DNA from: Camarhynchus parvulus
Taxonomy: Eukaryota; Chordata; Aves; Passeriformes; Thraupidae
Length of the DNA stretch: 64,000 nucleotides
Direction of reading: 5' to 3'
Assembly (NCBI RefSeq): GCF_901933205.1
Contig: NC_044571.1
Location: 59,457,994 to 59,521,993 of the forward strand
The notes below the pieces were generated by a model. It ran no database searches. It saw nothing but the letters and a program-made list of their open reading frames with translations, and was not told the DNA's origin. Both the position numbers and the translations under genes were made by a program. This document shows positions 50,897 to 62,598 of this stretch, piece after piece. How positions within the stretch are numbered: position 1 is the first letter of the stretch; each line of letters opens with the position of its first letter.

Positions 50897-50953
50897 GGGG
50901 TTTGGGGTTTTTTTGGGTGTTTTTGGTTTTGTTTGGTTTTTTTTTTTTTTTTT
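50897..50953 (+). repeat. G/T-only tract within RGCC 3' UTR
   Basis: 57 nt of only G and T, with two GGGG and one GGG run then at least 17 T, followed by actttgcag. In the transcript it would be a G/U-only tract. Confidence 0.9.
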
Positions 50954-51113
50954 ACTTTGCAGCAGATGGAATAACTTAAATGTTAGAGTTGTATTTTGCT
51001 TTAAAATATAGCTTGAATTTTAATTTAAAGTTGCTTTTATGCAAATATATTTGTAATTTTATATAGTTGAAGACTTTAATGCTTTTCTCCATTATAATAT
51101 ATTTTTGTATGCA

Positions 51114-51119
51114 AATAAA
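51114..51119 (+). terminator. RGCC: RGCC poly(A) signal AATAAA
   Basis: A canonical hexamer 379 nt after the stop, with a tgtctgtaag GT-type element about 20 nt downstream. A further AATAAA at 51331 could serve a longer form. Confidence 0.7.
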
Positions 51120-54100
51120 TCCTGAACTGAAATCCAGATGTCTGTAAGCTTCCTGTGAACATGCAAACTCTGAAATATAAGCACAAATTAAACTTTTACT
51201 GAAAACAACATGCTTTTAAATTATCTTGATAATGGTATATTTCCTGTTAGGTAAAATTCCTAATGCTAGTTTAATGTAGTTGCTTAAATAAGAACTTTGT
51301 GCTACGTAAAATTAATACAAGTAGGAAAATAATAAATTGGGTCAAACTGTTACTTCAGATTTGTGTTAGTACAAATGAAATAACACTGACTTAGCAGACA
51401 TTTGAACAATAACACCTATTCTAACCCCTGTGTAAAAGCTGATTTTAAGCTCTCAGACCATTTGACATGAAGCACTGGCTCTTTGGAAGGTCAGACATTT
51501 AGGCCCATCAGTTTAGAGCTGTGGAGTTCCTGTACCACTGGGACAATGCTGGTGTCTGGGCATTTCTGAGACCAGGCCCTTGGGTCTGGAACAGTCAACC
51601 ACTCTGAAAAGACTTCCTGGCCATCACTGTGCTGCTGAAAGAGGGAAGGTGAACCTGTGCTTTTACAAGGAACCTGATTCTTTCCATATGCATTAGGCAC
51701 TGGCAATGTCATTATGTGAGCTCTCCTGCAGCTGCTGCAGGCATTACAGCTGCCTCTGCTGTCTGAGCTGGGCTCCCCTCTCTGTTCTGACCAAGAGAGC
51801 TGGGGCTGGGCTGGTCTGAACTCCTGCCTAATTTTGACCAAAGCTGTCTAGTGAGCAGTTGCTTGAATGGTTCAGTTATTGTGCCACCTTTGATGTGTTT
51901 GAGTGTGTCTGGAGTGTGTGAGTACCTGTGAGACAGCTACCTGCTTAGGGGACCCTAAAGGACAGATTTGGACCTGGATCAGCAGCTTGGAGAAAACGTA
52001 CTGTGTATTTCCTAATAGGAACATCATAAGAATAGTGTGGATCTAGCTCCCTGGATTTTAGATTTCCTAAAAATTGACATTTAGTTTTAAAACATTTAGT
52101 TTTAATGAACACCATATGATTTCTTCCTTCTGCCCCCATCACGTTTTATTCATTAGTAAGAAAATAATTTCTGAACTGGGTACATTTTATCAGTTTGAAA
52201 GTCTTAGGGTTGTTGTGTGGTTCTTTCCTTCTTTCAGGCATGAGGGCAATGTAAAGTGGAGCAGTGTGTGGTGGACTGTGCTCCTGAAGAAGAAACTTTC
52301 AGCATTTCCTACTGCAGATTCTGTTGGCAAATTGTCCCATAGAATAGAAAAGGAGTAAAATTATTTAAGAGAGTAAAGTTTCATGCTTGCAGCAGGTTAA
52401 CTTTCAGATCTGAGAAGGAAATAGTTCTGATTCAGGTTTGAGGCAGCGGCATCCTTCTCCTTGCTCTGGGACCTTCCCAGAGGCTCCTGCACCACAGGAA
52501 CCCCATTATTAGCAGTGTAAAATTCACTGCTGCTATGCTGTAATCATACAGGAGCAATTGTTCCTTTTTGTGATGGGTGTCTGGCCCCCCTCCCCAGTCC
52601 CAGATGTGAAGGGATTCCTTTGACTGGTGTAGGACTTCTGTTAGCTGCGCCTTTGCGCAGGAGCTGAGGGAAGGGGAACCAGGACAGCAGGGACAAGCTT
52701 GTGCTTCCCTTTTAAGAACCATCCTTAGCATAAGGCGTGTTTTTAAACCTGCTGGATAGCAGAAGCAGTTCTGGCTGTTTTCTATATTTTAATGCTAGTT
52801 GAGAGTGTGAACAAGGGGGTGGCCACTTCACGTGATCCTAAAGTGGTGGGACAGGGACAGCTCTTTGCCCCCCAGTTCCTCAGGTTGGATTGTTTGAGGC
52901 ATGAGTTTTCCACTTCTGCATTTTCAGTTGCTGCTTGATCCTGTTGAATACTCTGTGCCTATAATCAGTGCTTAAAGTCAGCTGTCTCCCTTTATAGGCT
53001 GAAATCACCCCATCAGTGCAGTGCTTTGGAATGGCAATACTTTGTCCTCACAGACACCAAGTTTTGAAGGTTTTTCCAGTATAAGCAAAGGTTTTAGTGA
53101 GGCGTGCTCCTCATTTTGTCTAACGTCAGTGGTGATGGAGGTGGGGATTAAGTCACCATCTGCTTGGCTTTTTTAATCTTGTTTATGCATGAACAGGTGG
53201 AGACTTCTTGCTTATACAGCAGATCTGGAGATCATCATCTGTAAATCTGGGAGTATCTTCTCTGGAGCTGTTTATCTGAATTCCTGCCAGTTTATGTTCA
53301 ATTTTCAATGTGTCAGAAGGAAGGAACTGATGTAGATGTCATTTCACTGGAGGATGCTTATGACTTAAGTTCATCATCTGATTACATATGGCACTGAAAA
53401 ATGAATTGCTGGAAAAAGTTCTGTCATGCTTTATCCCCAAGGAACATTGCTGGAGATGTGCTGTCCTTATGGGCCTGGCTGAATTTTTAGTCCTTGTTTT
53501 GACCTCCCTCTTGTGCTGCAATGCTGAATTTGAATTCAGAAGAGTCTCAGCACTGTTGTGCCAGCCCCATGCACCCAGAAATGGAAATGAGCAGCTTAGA
53601 CTAAGCAGATGTGTTGCCACAGCTTAACCTGTGGAAGGTGAGGTGAAGCAATTGCACGTGTGCTCTCTACCTACTGCAAATTCAAGGTTAAATGGATTAG
53701 TTTAACCCTCCATCACCAAGGCTTGAGCTAACGTATCTTATCTTGGGCTTGCTGACTCTGTGTGTCCTTGGTGCCAGCGGATACCAGGTAACACATTATG
53801 CTTGGTAACCTTAGTAAGGGAGAGGGACCAGACAAAGGAGGGATTTATGTATTTCCTGGCTTGTGTGGGCATCTGTAGCCACTACTGATGCACTGACAGC
53901 CAGGGAGCTTTTAGGAGGAAGGAAAACAGTTGCACAGGCAGTGATGGAACTTGGTTGTAAGGGAAGGGCTCAGCCCCTGCTGCTCCCATGGCCCTTGGGC
54001 TGGTGCCTTCTCCCATTCTTTGTTACTCTTGTGGGCTTTTCCGTACATGCTGGGTGTGGAACTGATTTTCAGCAGCACTGCCTAATCTGAAGGGTCAAAG

Positions 54101-56520
54101 AGGGCAGGAGAATCCATGGTCAGAGCTTCACAGATTCATCTAAGCCTTGGTTTCAGTAGTGGATGCTTGCAAAGAAAACCAGCACAGGAAGTTTCTGTCT
54201 GCTGGGAAACATTAGGAATTCACCAGTGGGAAAGGTCCACCCTGCATGGGTCTCCTCTGGAGCTCATCTCAGATGGCTCAGGTGTACCCAGCTGACCATG
54301 AATGGTATTTGCACCCCTGGAGCCCATCCTGGGAGATTTGATTTATCTGAAGGTGCTAGACCTGACATCTGCTAGACTGTTGGAGAGAAACTTCGGAAGT
54401 TGCAATGTTTGGAAGCAAAGCCAATATGGCAGCAGCAGTTCTTGAACGGAATCCAGCTCAGCATACTGACAGCACGAAATCCATATTCTCAATGGAGAAA
54501 TCTCCTGTTTTCTATGTTACTTGCTACATTACTGATTTTTTTGTAGCCTGGCCAACAGCTCTAGCTCTCTAGATAACTTTACAATAATGTAACATGATCC
54601 TGGCTGCTACATCCCATCAGCTTAGATTCTAAACTGTAAATCAGATTTGTAAACCAGATCTTTTCAAGGTTCTTTCCTTCCTTAGAGGTTAAAAGAGCTA
54701 TCAGTCAAATGCTGCAGGCTGCCCTGTGTGATTAAAATAGGTCAGTCTTTACAAAGGCACCCCAGTGCTTTGGTTGCTTTTGCTCTTTCACACCTATGTA
54801 TGGAAAGCTAAAATATTTATTAGTTTAGCTTTTACAAGCTACAGACTAGAGGCCTGTGCCTCCATTCTCCCAAGGCATCAGAGCGTACTGTCTTCTCTGG
54901 GAGGCCTGAAGATGCTTAAATAGGCTTCAGACTGGAGGTGAATGTTGCCTTCTCCGTAGCTGATGGCTGTAACACTGATTGCCATCCTTTGGTTCTGTTG
55001 ATAATATATTTCAGATCATTAGTCTTAATAAAAACTGTTGCCCTTGTCTTAAAAAAACCTCAAAACAATTAATGTATTATGGTACATATGTAGTCTTCAC
55101 ATAAAAAAATAAATCTTGTTACTCTATCAAATCAGGTCAGGACCAATTTAGCCTGAATTAATAAGTACTTATGTAAACCACTGAGGTTAGGATGTTGCCC
55201 TTGGCTCCTTCAATAGCCATTACAGAAAGGAGAAGGAGGCTGAATTATCCCCTAATGATGGTTCTTTGCTACAGCATATATTGTAAAACACTCCAGTTGA
55301 GCAGGTTTTTCACTTGGGCTTCTTAATCCACTGACTAAAGAAAAGTGTAGGTGTCAAAATAGACCTGCCTACAGGTGGCCTAAAGTGTAACAGCTGGTGG
55401 GGCTAAAAGAGCAGAGGCAGGAACACCCAGCTGGGCAGGTTCCTGCGCTTGGGACTCTGCATCACACTGTGCAAGCACTGCAGCTTCCTCCAGCTTCCCC
55501 TGGTAGCTGGGGCACGGCACGGCTGGGACCTGCTGGGACCACAGCCCGGCACTAAGCACACAGGGGATGCCACAGGATGAAGCCACAGGAGCTCAGGGCT
55601 CTGAAGCAGAGCTGCCAGAGCAAGCTGAGGAGAGGTGCGCTCCTCATCCTCACCACTGCCTGCCCATTCCCACTGCACCAGGTGGGGTGGGAAGCTCCAG
55701 CTGCCTCCTTGTGCAGGAGCAAGGAAACCACAGGGAGTCTCAGGATGGTGCTTGGGTGTCACAGTGCTGACCCCAGGCCTGTGCCCTTTGGCTGTCTGCA
55801 CCTGTGCAGTCATTGGTTTTTCTGGGTCTGGATTGAAGGCACTTGAGACAGTAATTCGTGCTGGGACTCAAGTGTTCATTATTTTTTATCAGTAAAACAG
55901 TCTCACTACTGTGAGTTTGGCACCTTTCATTAGAAGGCACAGAAGGCCAACAATCTCTTGTTACAAAGTCCTTTAAGACTAAACTAACTAATTAAGAAGT
56001 GACACCTAGGTTATTTTCCCTTTTAACCCAATAACTGATCCCAAAGAGCTGCAATGTGGACTTTTCTGCCCAATTGCAAAATGCCACCCAAACCCATGAA
56101 GAAGAAGGAAGAAGAAGCATGAAGAAGAAACCCAGGATGACACCCTGTGCCCTCCATCTTGCCTCCGTCCACAACATACTAAAAATCCCAAAACCTAAAT
56201 TTCTCACCAAGTGATACACCTACACTACTCTCTATAATCTATTTCACACTTTTGTGGATTCTAGTCTATCTTGAAGTCTAGGAAACTTTCTCCATGAATG
56301 AGGGTCAAAGTCAGTGCTCCCCTGGCGGTGAGGGCACCCCAGAGCAGACAGAGAAATATTCCCGGTGCCCTGGGTTCCCACATGCACCCTCAGAGCCCAC
56401 TCTCCTGTCTTTTGCTGCTCCCCACCAGTGCTCCCTGTCTGCAGTCCAGCTCCAGTCCCCATCTGCCCACCCATGCTCAGTCAGGCCGGCCCTGCTGCTG
56501 TAGCAGGAGATCTGGAGCCT

Positions 56521-56600
56521 TGGTAGTTGTTGGTTTGGTTTTTGTTTTTTTTTGTTTGTTTGTTTGGGGTTTTTTTGGTGTTTTTTTTTTCTTTTGTTTT
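56521..56600. repeat. T/G-rich low-complexity tract
   Basis: A long run of T with G interruptions, including a (GTTT)n portion, and no adjacent recognisable element body. Confidence 0.85.
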
Positions 56601-57780
56601 GCAAAAAAAGCATTCTAGGACTATGCCAGTGGCTATCTCAGCTGCAGACAGTTTCTAGGTTAATTATCCATAATGTGTGGCTCAGTGGCTGAGGACTGAA
56701 TGGATCTGGCCACTGAAGCCCACAGTGAAATTTGCAGGTAGGCTGGGATTTAACTCTGTGTCAGTGTGTGGCTGGGCTCCCTCAGAGCTCCAGAAAAATC
56801 CATAAATTTGGGGTGTGTCAGCTTTCTTGTGCAACACAAGTAGGAGTTTCTGAACACTGTTTAGAACATCTCAGGAGACATTTAGCCTAGTGTCTCAGTT
56901 AAAATTGAGTGAATGATTGTGCTGTCCCTGGTTTTATTCCATCTCCCTGGGAAGCAGAGTGATTCATGAGGGTGGATGGGACTTGATGCTCTTTCCCCCA
57001 TGGGATTTGGCACCAGGGTGGTGCTAAGAGCTCATACCCACAAATACTTTGTGCTTTCAAGCTGTGAGTTCAATGGACTCTCATGCAACATTAAGCTCTG
57101 ATGCTGGTAATCTCTCTCCATAGACTGGTTCTCCAGGCTGTGTATAGTTTAGTAGTTTTATGCTCTTGGAAAACTGATTTATGAACATTTATGTTTGTTT
57201 ATGTGTAGAGTTTATGATGTGAAACAAAATACATGTTTTTCTCAGAGGCCAAACAGAACAGCTCAGCTCTTAGTCTCCAAATAGCATCCCAGATAATTTA
57301 TTTTGTTGACAGCTGGTACAATGTGCTGCTAATCCAACAGTAGTTACTACACATTAGCAGCCATACATCAGCTGCTTCAAAGCACTTTGGCATGCTCCAA
57401 TAAATAAATTCCACTGTAAAGCTCAGGGCAGATCTCTCCAGCATGCAGCAGCCCCAGTTTGGAGGGAGAGGTGAAAGTTTGGTGCTTGGCCAGAGGAGGC
57501 TGGCTGTATCCATCAGTGATCCAAAGACTGCATTAATGCTGAGTTTAGGACTAGGGCTTCTTGCTCACAGCACTTCATCTTTAAATAATCTTGTAGGAAA
57601 TGTCTTGCCATAGCAAGAGTGTCTGACATTCCTGAGCCCTCGCTGAACGGAATTAAGAGAACCAACTTGGTGGGTTTTTCCCGAGGTTGCTACCAGGTAA
57701 CTTCAGCACAGATGATTGCAGAGGAAAGTTACAGAGTATTGAGAAACTTGTCTGAAATCCATTAGTATCCTTGTTTAGTG

Positions 57781-57883
57781 TTTTCAGTAATGTTTTCACC
57801 AGGGACCATGTGTTTCTTTACACTTCCACCGACCATGAAGGTATAAAGAAACACATGGTCCCTGATGAAATGCATTACTGAAA
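57781..57883. repeat. 40-bp foldback (inverted repeat), 23-nt loop
   Basis: The left arm, 57781-57820, and the right arm, 57844-57883, are reverse complements over about 40 bases with two or three mismatches and one single-base gap. The inner 21 bases (taaagaaacacatggtccct and the next g) are perfect. The loop is 57821-57843. A related copy of the loop sequence follows at about 57889-57910. Confidence 0.9.
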
Positions 57884-60800
57884 TGCATCTCCACCAGCTG
57901 TGAAGGTACCTCTTAACCCAAAATGCTTCCCATGAACGGTTCTCTTCCCTCTACATCTCTTTGTATCTAACAAAGCCCCTTCTTATAGAGTGGTTACCCC
58001 GAAGGGGACCCAAAGATGGGCATTACAGGCTGTCTGACAGCTGCTCCACCCACAGAAAGGCAAAAGGAAAGAAGAGAGACACAGTCAGAAGTTGCAGATT
58101 TCTTTTCCTCCTTCATCTTCTTTTGTGGCTCAAAATTCACATGCTCTTCTTTGGGAAAGAGCTGTGAGAGAACTGAGCCCCTTGTCTGTAACCTCAGAGA
58201 CAGAAAGCAGGCAGAGCCCGAGCTGAGCTAAATGAGAAAAACCTGCTCATCCCCACAGGTTTTAAACCTTCTGTGTCCCAGCTGGCCCCATCCCCCTGGT
58301 TTGTGGGGCCACAGGAAAAGTGTATAAGCATTTAGACTGCTTCATGGACTCTGACTTTCCCCAGCACCATCAGTGCCTCGTTGTGCACCAAGGGGCAGCA
58401 GCAGCCAAGTGTGGCTGTGGCTCTGCTCCTGTCCCCCCTGCCCTGTCTGGCTCAGCTACAGCCTCGCACATGCCTTGGCTGTGCTAGAGCAGCAGCAAGC
58501 ACCAAAACACAGTTTATTGGAATCTAACATCTGTTGTTGGTGGGTTTTTTTATGTTTCTTTTTTTTTTTTTAATTGTCTTAGTGATTAAATGGTTTGACT
58601 CCAGAGGATGGGCCCTGGTGTATGTGTTACTTTAGTTGCCCCTAATCAGGGATATGGTGGAGGGAAAGGGAACAAGCACCCAAACAATGGGCAATCTGGA
58701 TTGAAAAACAGTTAAATATTTAAAATGTCAGATCTGTTTCAGTGTTTCTTTAGTAGGACCCATCCACAAGGGCTCACATGAGTCTGCGGACTCAAGTTTA
58801 AGACTAAAAGCAGCATTTCTCACAGCGGTGGCTGGACCATCTGCCACTCTTTCCTAGTCCTCATGGCTGAGTGGTTAAATAAGAAGGAGCCATTCAGCAT
58901 CTGCCAATTGTGCTTTTCCAGTGACCTCTCAAAAAACTGACTTCTTTTTGACTAAAAAGAAATTTTACATTACCAAGCCAATGAGGCAGACTTCCCTATG
59001 CATTTTGAATAACACCATTGTTTTGAAATATATCTTGGCTCCCATGTAACAACAGCCTGATGGTAAAAAAAAAAAGGTGGTTTCAATTGGTTCTGTTTAT
59101 TGGCTGATATTCAAAATACAGTAAGAAAGTTGAGCTTCTGTGCTATCCTGTGACATGCCATCATTCGTACCTCATGAAATGAGAGAAAGGGAGAATAAAA
59201 TCACACAAACATTTCTGGAAACCTTCTCTGAGCTACTTTTTTTATTCAGGAATTTTCACTTTCAGAGCACCTCTGTTGCAGACTATTTCCCCATGATGAC
59301 GTGTCTAGACTTTGATGGAAAAATTTCCAGGCAGCTCTTATTTCTCTGTCCTCTTTTCTCTTTCCATCCAGGGGTGAGCAGTTGGTGTGGTGATGATGAT
59401 GATGTTCAAAATGGGAAACAGACTGAACTGAGCCAGTTCCTCGAGGAAAGCCCTTCCTTTGGGGGTTTGATGTGCCCAGATATGCATATACAGAAAAGCC
59501 TGGCCTGAAGTAAGGTGGTGTTGGTCCTTAAAAGAAGAATTTGGTAGCAGAGCTGAAGTTGTAGAAGCAGGGAAAAGGCAAGGTAGGATTTTGAGGGTGC
59601 CAGGCTATAATGATTTGCTTTATATCTGTACATAAAAATGCATTTGCAGTATGTGTCTGTTAAATCACTGATATAATTTCAGATGCTTCGTCTACAATTT
59701 ACAGACCATTTCTTAAAGCCAGACCAGTCCTGTTGTATCTTTTGAAAGTTATAAATACCTTCAAGATAGATAAATTTTCCTGGTTTTTGTGAGAACCAAA
59801 TGGCAGGATGACAAACCTGCCAGCCTTGCAAATGCAGATTTTTTATCAGGAAGGAACACTACTACCTGGTAGCGATGTGTGGCTGCACTGACCATGCTAA
59901 AGGGAGAAGGCAGGAAAAATGACTTTCAGCCTTGCTCAGTTAAGGGCTCAGCCTTTCATTTCCCTATTCCCTGGCTCTTCTCCAATTCCTGTGGTTTTGA
60001 ACTTTTATTTTCCCTCATAATCAGACTGATATCATAGGGATTTGCATGGAAACTGATGCCCTCAGCTCATCTCAGTGCCAGAATTACAACAGTCTCTTGT
60101 TCCTAATGGAAAAAAAGATGTAAGATTTCCAGACAGCCCCAGTTTATGGGGTGAGTGATCTGCTAGCCCATATGCAGAGCCTAGTGTGATGCCTCCATCT
60201 AATTTCATGAAACCAGATGAGAAATAGAAAAAAAAGTATATGTTAATGTGGCATGTGCATGTGTAAGTGTTAACCAGGTCAGTGTTTCTCTGCTGCCCCA
60301 TGAGGCCTGGCCTCTGTCACCTTGGCTGTGTGAAGAAAAGACCCCAAGATGCTGGGTTTTCCCCAAAGGGAGCAAAACCATTTTTGTTTTGGGGCCCTAC
60401 AGTGACCCTCTGCTGTGTCAAGCTCCCTGCAGACACAAGCAAGTATCAGCAATGGTTTCTAAGTTCTGCTGAAGTTGTTTGGTACATTATCCAGTCCTTT
60501 TGGGTGCTAGCTTGTTGGCTTAAAGGAAGGTTGACTCCAAATTCTACTATCTGAAGTGAACTATTCCTCCTCCATCTAGCAGCAGGTGAAGGGAGGTTCA
60601 GGAGGTGGCAGGTCTGAACCATCTGATGGTAGGACTGGTAGAATGAAACCCCCCTAAAAGCCTTGTGCCCTCTGGCTGGGATAACCTCATTTGGAACCAT
60701 CAAAGGAGGCCTGACAGAAATGGATCCTGAAGCATTTTCAGATATGCCAGATGGATGGATTATAGTGCTAATGTCATTCATCCACAGGGAAGAAGCTGAT

Positions 60801-62461
60801 GGATAGGCCATGTGTGTCTTGGCCCTTTTAGCATATTTACTTCCTTGCCAAAGCTTTGGGGAAAATAACCTGCTTTTAATGGAAGCTGGCCCAAACAACA
60901 CCCAAACACCAACACAAGTCTCTGTGTGGCAAGTCTGAATCTACCTGGCTTGTTGGCTCACTGCTGCAGAGCCAAGCTTCAGTGCAAGCAGTGAACAAGT
61001 GGCAGTGTGATGCTCCTGCCTGATGCAATGTGAAGCAGCCCATGCAGGAATGTGCACCAGAGAGCCAGCTCAATAGAAATCAAGACCTACTTTAGCATCA
61101 AATTATGTATTCTCAGCTTTTAGAGGCTTGGCTTCAGGCTGTTTTTTCATGCTCAGCTCACCCTGTGCTTTAACTGGAGCTGAGAAAGTTGCTGACTCTG
61201 TCCTGTGAAACCTCAGCCGCCCGGATGAGGAGCTGCCTGACTCACTGCCAGCCTCATGCTCAGACCTACTGCCTGCTCTAAAGACACTGAGCTCCTGTGC
61301 CTGACCCCATCTGTGAGCCAGATTAACCAAGTCCCTACCAGTTCTAGGAGAATGACATTGGCCTGAAATAACGGGCTTGATGTGGGTCCTTTTCCAGGGT
61401 GCCCAAGTTTGAGCGGATGGTTTTTCCTCCCACGTGCACACAGGTGCTTTCTCTTTGTAAAACACACTGAAACACTAGATCCCATTTGTGGCTTTTTGTT
61501 AAGCTTCCAGGCTTGAGGGGCAGAACTTGTTTCAGTGAAAGGAAACAGAGTTTTGAGGTGTGCGTGGGCAGAACTCCTGCCTTGTTCTTGGGGATGCTAA
61601 AGTCACCCAATATCTGGGGCTTTTTGGCTGTTGGGTGTGCAGGAGCTGAGGGAAGCAGCGGTGGGTGGATGTCTGCAGGTCTCTCCTTGTCTCCATCCTG
61701 ATGGGAAGGGGGTTGCTGAGGAATGCCTGCTCCTCTTGCAGCTGCTGAGATCCACCCCCAGATCCACCAGCATGCCAGCAAAAAAAGGTCTTTTTCCACA
61801 TATGTCAAAATTAGGGACAGGAAAGCGTTTATTTATATACTATGTGTAGGTGCTTTCTGGCTTTCTTTGGAGACATCCTCTCTGCCCTCAATTCATTTTC
61901 TCCTCTCCTGCCTCCCATGCTCCCCCTCACTGCCCCCAGCACCCCCCTCTCCCAGGGAAAGAGTTCCTCCTGCTCCCAAGGGCTGGCAGGCTCCTCTGGG
62001 TCAGGAGGGATTGGCCTTGGCAGCTGTGCAGGGTGGGGCAACTTGGGTGTCCCCCCGGCCCCTGACTCACTGCAGGGGACAACCACATCCCTCCCAGGGA
62101 GATGAACAGATCCCCTTTGAGCTCCAGGCCTCTCTCCCATCCACTTTTGGGTTTTAGGATTCAGAGAGGAGGAAGGATGTTGTACAGAAGGGCTCTCTGA
62201 AAGGGACCAGGGCTGCAGATGGACATTTCACTCCCCTGCATGGCATTTGACACCTGCTCTGCTTGGGAAGGGCAACGTGGATATTTCTCTCTGCCTGATC
62301 ATCTGAGTGGTGTTGCTTTGGCATGACTCAGGAGTGACTGACTTTGCCCAAAATAAAGATTCCTTGCAAGCATGCATCACTCTTCCAGAAGACTGTGATT
62401 CACTGGAGGTTTGCCTCCACCCTCTTTGGTGCAGTCCGCAGCTGTGATTCCCTTTGGAGCC

Positions 62462-62598
62462 TTTTTTGGGTTTCTTTCTTTCTTTCAAATATAGGTTGAC
62501 TTTGAGAAGTGGATTTGTGTTTTGAGTTTCTTTCCTTCTTTTTTGGGTTTCTTTCTTTCTTTCAAACATAGGTTGACTTTGAGAAGTGGATCCGTGTA
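62462..62598. repeat. 77-bp tandem duplication, about 1.8 copies
   Basis: The unit begins ttttttgggtttctttcttt at 62462 and recurs at 62539. The two copies share the stretch ending in ggttgactttgagaagtgga, with very few differences. CTTT microsatellite runs lie inside each copy. Confidence 0.9.

Larger units (their letters stand above)
50736..51140 (+). other. RGCC: RGCC 3' UTR
   Basis: About 400 nt from the stop codon to just past the AATAAA at 51114. It is AT-rich, with a 57-nt G/T-only tract at 50897-50953. The end is inferred from the hexamer. Confidence 0.7.

Noticed and set aside
60446..60901. 151-codon minus-strand open frame downstream of RGCC
   Set aside because: No resemblance to VWA8 or any family I can name; probably chance.
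61344..62157. Overlapping 100-154-codon open frames on both strands
   Set aside because: The stretch is GC-richer with several frames open at once, and the products are low-complexity Pro/Ser/Gly-rich.
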